64,000 nucleotides of DNA, taken from positions 81,905,528-81,969,527 of the forward strand of contig CM034312.1 in assembly GCA_019925795.1 (NCBI GenBank). Reading direction: 5' to 3'. This document shows positions 53,801 to 59,800 of the stretch, one piece after another. The position numbers were made by a program, and so were the translations under genes. The first letter of the stretch is position 1; every line of letters starts with the position of its first letter. The notes beneath the pieces are model-generated. The model ran no database searches. It was not told where the DNA came from and worked only from the letters and a program-made list of their open reading frames with translations. The DNA comes from Dendrobium chrysotoxum (taxonomy: Eukaryota > Streptophyta > Magnoliopsida > Asparagales > Orchidaceae).

Positions 53801-56800
53801 TAGATGGTTTGAAGAAGGATCGTCAAGCATCAAACATGGGCCCAAACCTTGCCGCAAAATTGTTCAAACCTGATTCAAACAATTTTTTGTTGTGTTGGAC
53901 TTCAAATAAGTTGCCATCAATTGAGGGTATTTTAGTCCAAAAGGAATTTTCAAGCATATATCTAAAAAAACAAACAGCGGACATATTTCTCCAATTCCCG
54001 TTATTATGGAGCATATAAAATCAAATTTACCAAATTAAATCCTTTTTTTCATTTTGATTTTTTTAAAGAGTTTTATTTAACCATCCTGCATTTCTTTTTT
54101 AACAATATTTTTCACATTTACTAATCATTAAAAATAGAAAACTCATTGGGCTTACACCACATGCCTCATGTAGAACATTCCCCTTCTAAAGTATTGGTTA
54201 TATTACAATGAATAATGATAAAGATTTTAATTCCAGTAGACATATGTCTGTATGGATGTTCACCAATTAAAGACAGTTGCAACAGCTGCAACACAAGTAT
54301 TTGATCTGTACCGGATCATTTATATCTCATAACATAATAATAGTCGAAGAAATGAGTAAATTCACCTATTACCTTCCAATAGATGAACTTAGAAATCCTA
54401 CAAACATATATTAAAAGGTCTCATCTTACTAGAAAATGCACTGGGTAAAAGTTTTCTTAATCCAAGTTAAATACCTTGATCAGGTGGTGTACAATGTTTA
54501 TATCCATTTCCCTTTATGATAAGTATTGTCTATGAACATCAATAAATTGGTCTAAGATTATTTTGTTCCAAGAAAATGGAAAAGAGATCCAACAGCATTC
54601 GTTGACTGTTCAGTACTACATTGTGATGACACTAAAATCACAATTCTACAACCAATAAATAAATAAGAACACGCAAGTGAGTGAAGAAATTGATAATGGG
54701 GCGTAGTAATGTGAAAGAAAATAAAAAATCCCATTAAGTTTAAGTAAAGCAAAGGGAAAAAATGTATTCGTTTATTCAAGCAATAAAAGTTCAATATCAA
54801 TTGCAGTTCATATACCTAGCGGAAGGAAGTTTTTTCTCACGAAGTCCAAAAATGGTTTTGCCCAAAGGACGAGCTCCTGAGAACTGAAATCTTTGGCATT
54901 AAACTGTCTGCCCCCATCCACCTAAAAATTTATAAAACCCTTTAATGTAGAAACATGAGCATGGGACCATAAAAATAAATTAAAACAGTGCATATTAGAA
55001 AGTTCCTCTAGAATAAAAAATTGTGCATGGTAACTGAAGAGAGGATAACTAATTTAAATTTTGTATATATTTCATTGGGGGTCTAGCTCCTCTATTAATA
55101 CAGCAAAAAACTAATTACAATTGATAATTTCACCTATGGAAACTACCAATTACATCAAAAATAAATGAAGATATCCTATGAATTGTATGCATTTAATTAC
55201 TTGAAAATATTTGAAGGATTTTGGCACTGTGAAGCCCACGGATTGCCAATGATGGATGGTTAAATTGGCGGAGGCCAGCTTTGCAACCCTGCGGATTGCC
55301 AAGTTGCCCACTATTTACATCAATACTTCCCAAACTGTAGAGTAAGATATGAGCCAACTACTTGTGTGTTTGAACATATGGGATACACATTAGTCCACTT
55401 GTTAATTTCTCTTGGATAAAACAACAATTTACATCGAAATGTGTGATTCAGCCAAATTAGATTGGATTGTGAATGATGTTGATGGATGATTTTTTTTTTC
55501 ACAATTTAACCACATAATATCTTCTTATTTTATTCCCGAGTTGTCCAGGATAATTTTGATCCATCATAGCACACAAATCCCCTGCGCCATTGCCCAAAGT
55601 TCAACTTTGACACTAGATCTGGCAACCACTTATTGCTTCTTACTTTTCCAAGTGGATTATCAACTCAAAAAGTGCAATAAATAAAGTAGACCTTCTAGCT
55701 ATAAGGGATCCTACCCAATCGGCATCAATGTATGCTTCTAAGCTTATTCTTCTTCTTTTTTCCAATAAGATTCCTTTTCTTAGTATTTCTCTGAGGTCTT
55801 GAAGAGTTTTGTATACAACCTGTAATAGAACACCTACATCTTAAATTACGTTTGTCTTGTGTATGCAAGGTAAACAAACTTCCAGTCTTTGATATCCCCT
55901 TTCTCGGCTTCTGAGCTATCATTTGTCTTTTCAAGTTTGTGTCAATAGTTAATTGGAACTTCTAAGGACTCATATCCTATCACACTCGTATCATTTAGTG
56001 GATCAAGAATGTATTTTTATTGAGAGATGAGTATCCCAACCTTTAAGAGGATCACGCCATTCTTAAGAAATATTTGAGTCCTCATAGATCTTTGACTTCA
56101 AATTATTTGGATCGTTGATATTTCACTCATTTTATTTCTTCAAAAACATCTCACAAGGATCATGTCATCCACATATACTATAAGAATTATATGTTTGGTT
56201 TCATTGGATTTCTTTATAGAGTTTGATCTCATAGGCTTTGTTTGAATTTCATCCTTTCCATGACTTTAATAAACCTCCCAAATTATTAGAGCCCACATAA
56301 AGCTTTCTTCACCCTACATACATGGTTAGTATTAAGTACTAAAATCTTAATCAAACCATGGTGTACGTTCCATAAAGGCTGCTGCTTCTAGATCGCAGTA
56401 TAGGAATGCATAATTATATCCAGCTATTGTAAGGATCAGTTGAGGTTGTCCACTAAGAATAGAAGTATTCATATAGCATTTAGTTTGGTGACTAGTGCAA
56501 TAGTTTCTCCATAATCCACTCCATAGGTTTGAGTACAGTCTTTTGTCACGAGTATAACTTTGTATGTCTTTCAAGTATCACAATTGCATTGTATTTTACA
56601 CTGTATAGCAACTTACATCCTGTTTATTTATTTCCTTTTAGCAATCCTACTACCCCCAATATTTGGTTCTCTTTTAATGCTGTCATTTCTTCACTCATGG
56701 CATTTTTTCATTTTATATTTGTTTATGTCAGAGTAAGAAAGATTTTGGGAGGGAGGAGAAAATATTGGAAAATGAAATATAGTTGGTTATTGATTGTGGG

Positions 56801-59800
56801 GTTTATGCATCAATTATTTAATTCTTTACCAACATTGGGCCCTTCCCTTCAAGATTTCTTGCCTGAACTAACCGACAACAGTGGCTCCCCCTTTTAGCCT
56901 ACAAGCAACATATTTAACTTGTTTTTCTGCCTACAAGCAACATATTTAACTTGTTTTTCAGGTAGGATCTCCATATATTCGAAGAACGTTTCGTTGGCTC
57001 GCTCACAATCTAAATAATCTTCTATGTACAGAAGGCCATTGAAGAATGGAATGTCAAGCTTCATGTGAAACTCATTGTGGTGATAGTTGTAGGCTCATGA
57101 GGCCTTGGTCTGAAACGATAACTTTAGAGTTCTTCATCGAAGTCAGCAATCTCAACCCTGTTAAAATATCAGTCTCTTCTTCAGAATCTGTAACATTCGT
57201 CATCATCATTTGAGTCTTCCAAACTATCCATACTGGGACATTACCCCTCCTCGTTGTCGGTATGGTTTCCATCATTGTTGTTTGATTCATGGGATGAGCT
57301 CTTGATTTGAGAGTTTAGAATTCTCGATGCATTTGAACAGAGAAATGCATGAAATCAATAGATAAATTCGTTAATTGTTGGAACATGTTCATATAGGCTG
57401 TCCTCAAGGCATTGATCGTCGTTGACTGCTGGCCTTTTATTGCGTTCCACCATCCTTCTTCAGACCCTTGCTCTAATACCAAACTGATGTAATGGATGCT
57501 AGATAAGAACAATACAGAAAAGCAAAAACAATGAATAGTGCAAGAAGCAATTATGTTAACATATTTCTTGTTATCCTCTCCCTTACTCCAGTTTCATTCT
57601 ACATAGTCTCTATGCTAAGTGTATTGCTAAAACTGACACCAAACAATAAAAATGTAACTAATAGCCCTTTTTAATAGAAAGGGAAATTGTGCTAGTGGAG
57701 AAACGAAAATCGGAAGAGAAAATAGGTAAGTTATCCCTTAGCTCTATGGTGCTCTGAATCAGTTATACATCAAAGGTCAATGAAAATGACTAATATGTAC
57801 CATTGCCTATTATGTTGCATGCCAAAGATTGGACTTTTGAAATTTTAGGAAGAAAGTTCCAACATTTTGAGAACAAGTGAAAATGTTATTTAACCTATAT
57901 GGTTTACGGATGTGGAACCAATACAACAACAACATCAAGCCTTTATCCCACTACGTGTGGTCGGCTACATGAATCATTTTTTCTCCATTTTGTTCTATTA
58001 AGAGTCAAATTTTCATTTAAATCTAATAAAAAATATATCATTTATAATACTTTCTAACAAAATCTTTTTAGGTCTACATTTATCTTTCTTAACATAGGTC
58101 AAATATAATACATCTACTCTCCTAACCGGGTCATCGGAGCGTCGACGTTTTATGTGACCAAACCATCTAAGGCGACTCTCTAATCTTATTTTCCACTGGA
58201 GCTACTCCAACATTTTCATGTATATAATCGTTTGGCATTCTGTCTCTAAGAATAAAGTTACTTATGAGCATCCTCATCTCTGCAACATTTAACTTAATTT
58301 TATGCTTCTCTTTTAATAGCTAACATGTTGTGCCAAAAAGCATTGCAGGTCTCGCCACCATCTTATAGAATTTTTACTTAAGTTTGAAGGCTATTTTTCT
58401 ATCACAAAACAGGCTTGATGCATTTCTCCACCTCAACCATCAAACTTAAATTCTACTAATAATATTCCCCTCTATTTCACTATCCTATGAACAATAAACC
58501 CGAGATATCTAAAACATGTACTCTTCTTATGACTTGATCACCTAAGGTTACAATCCCACCACTAGATCTACTATTAGAATTATACTCCATATATTCAGTT
58601 TTAGATCTACTCAAATGAAAATCTTTAGACTTTAAGTTTGACCTCCATAATTCAAGTTTTCCTTCAACTACCTCTCTAGTTTTTTCAACAAAAAGAATAT
58701 CATCAACAAAAAGCCTACACTAGGATAAATCATCTTGCAAATGCATAGTAAGAACATCCATGATTAAAGCAATAAAATATGGGCTTAAAGTTGATCCTTG
58801 ATGTAATCCAACTGAAATAAAAAAATATTTGATCAAACCACCTTGTGTTTGAACACAAGTAATAGATAATGCATACATATCTTTAATGACTGGAATATAA
58901 GCATTATTAATTCATCTCTTTTCTAGAACTCTCCATAGCACTTCTCCAAGAACGTTATCATATGCTTTCTCTAGATCAATAAATATCATATGTAGATCCT
59001 TCTTACTCTATCTATACTTCCCCATCAAACCTCTAAATAAATGATATAGCTTCCATAGTAGACCTATCAGGCATGAATCCAAATTGATTTTGAGAAACAT
59101 TAGTATCGCATTGTGTCCTATGCTCAATTACTCTCTCCTATAGTCTTAATGTATGACACATTAACTTTATCCTCTATAATTCACTTACTCTTGTGTGTCA
59201 CCTTTACTCTAAAAAAATAGGAACCCACACTCCTCTCCACTCAGCTGGCATCTTTTTAGTCTTCAAAATAATATTAAAAAGTTTAGTAAGCCAAACAAAT
59301 CCTTCATCTCCTAAGTTTAGTAACCCTAAACCCTAAATTTTCACAACTCTATTGGAATATCATCAAATCCAACTGCTTTTCTGCATTTCAATTTCTTTAA
59401 AGTCTCTCTAACTATTGTTTTACTAGTACAATGATAAAAAAAAAAATCTCTACTTTAGTGACCTTAGCACCCTAAAAGAAACCAATATACGGGTATTATT
59501 CAACATGCAGAAAACAAAGTAGGCACAAAGAGAAGTATAAATGAAGGATAACTACATATTTATCTACGTATGCCTAAGTCATCAAATGCCATCTAAAAAG
59601 TATGCCTTCAACCAGGCATACCTTAAGTTTCATGTATTTGTACAATTCAGAGAACAAGCACTTGAATAGCAAACTAGCTTGCTCTCAGCATAAACATAAT
59701 GTAAATCTAGCCTAATTTAAAAAGTATACTGATATAATTTAAAAAGTATAAATTTAACAAACTTTGTTGAAAATGTGGGTGCAACCATGGGCAAGCAACC

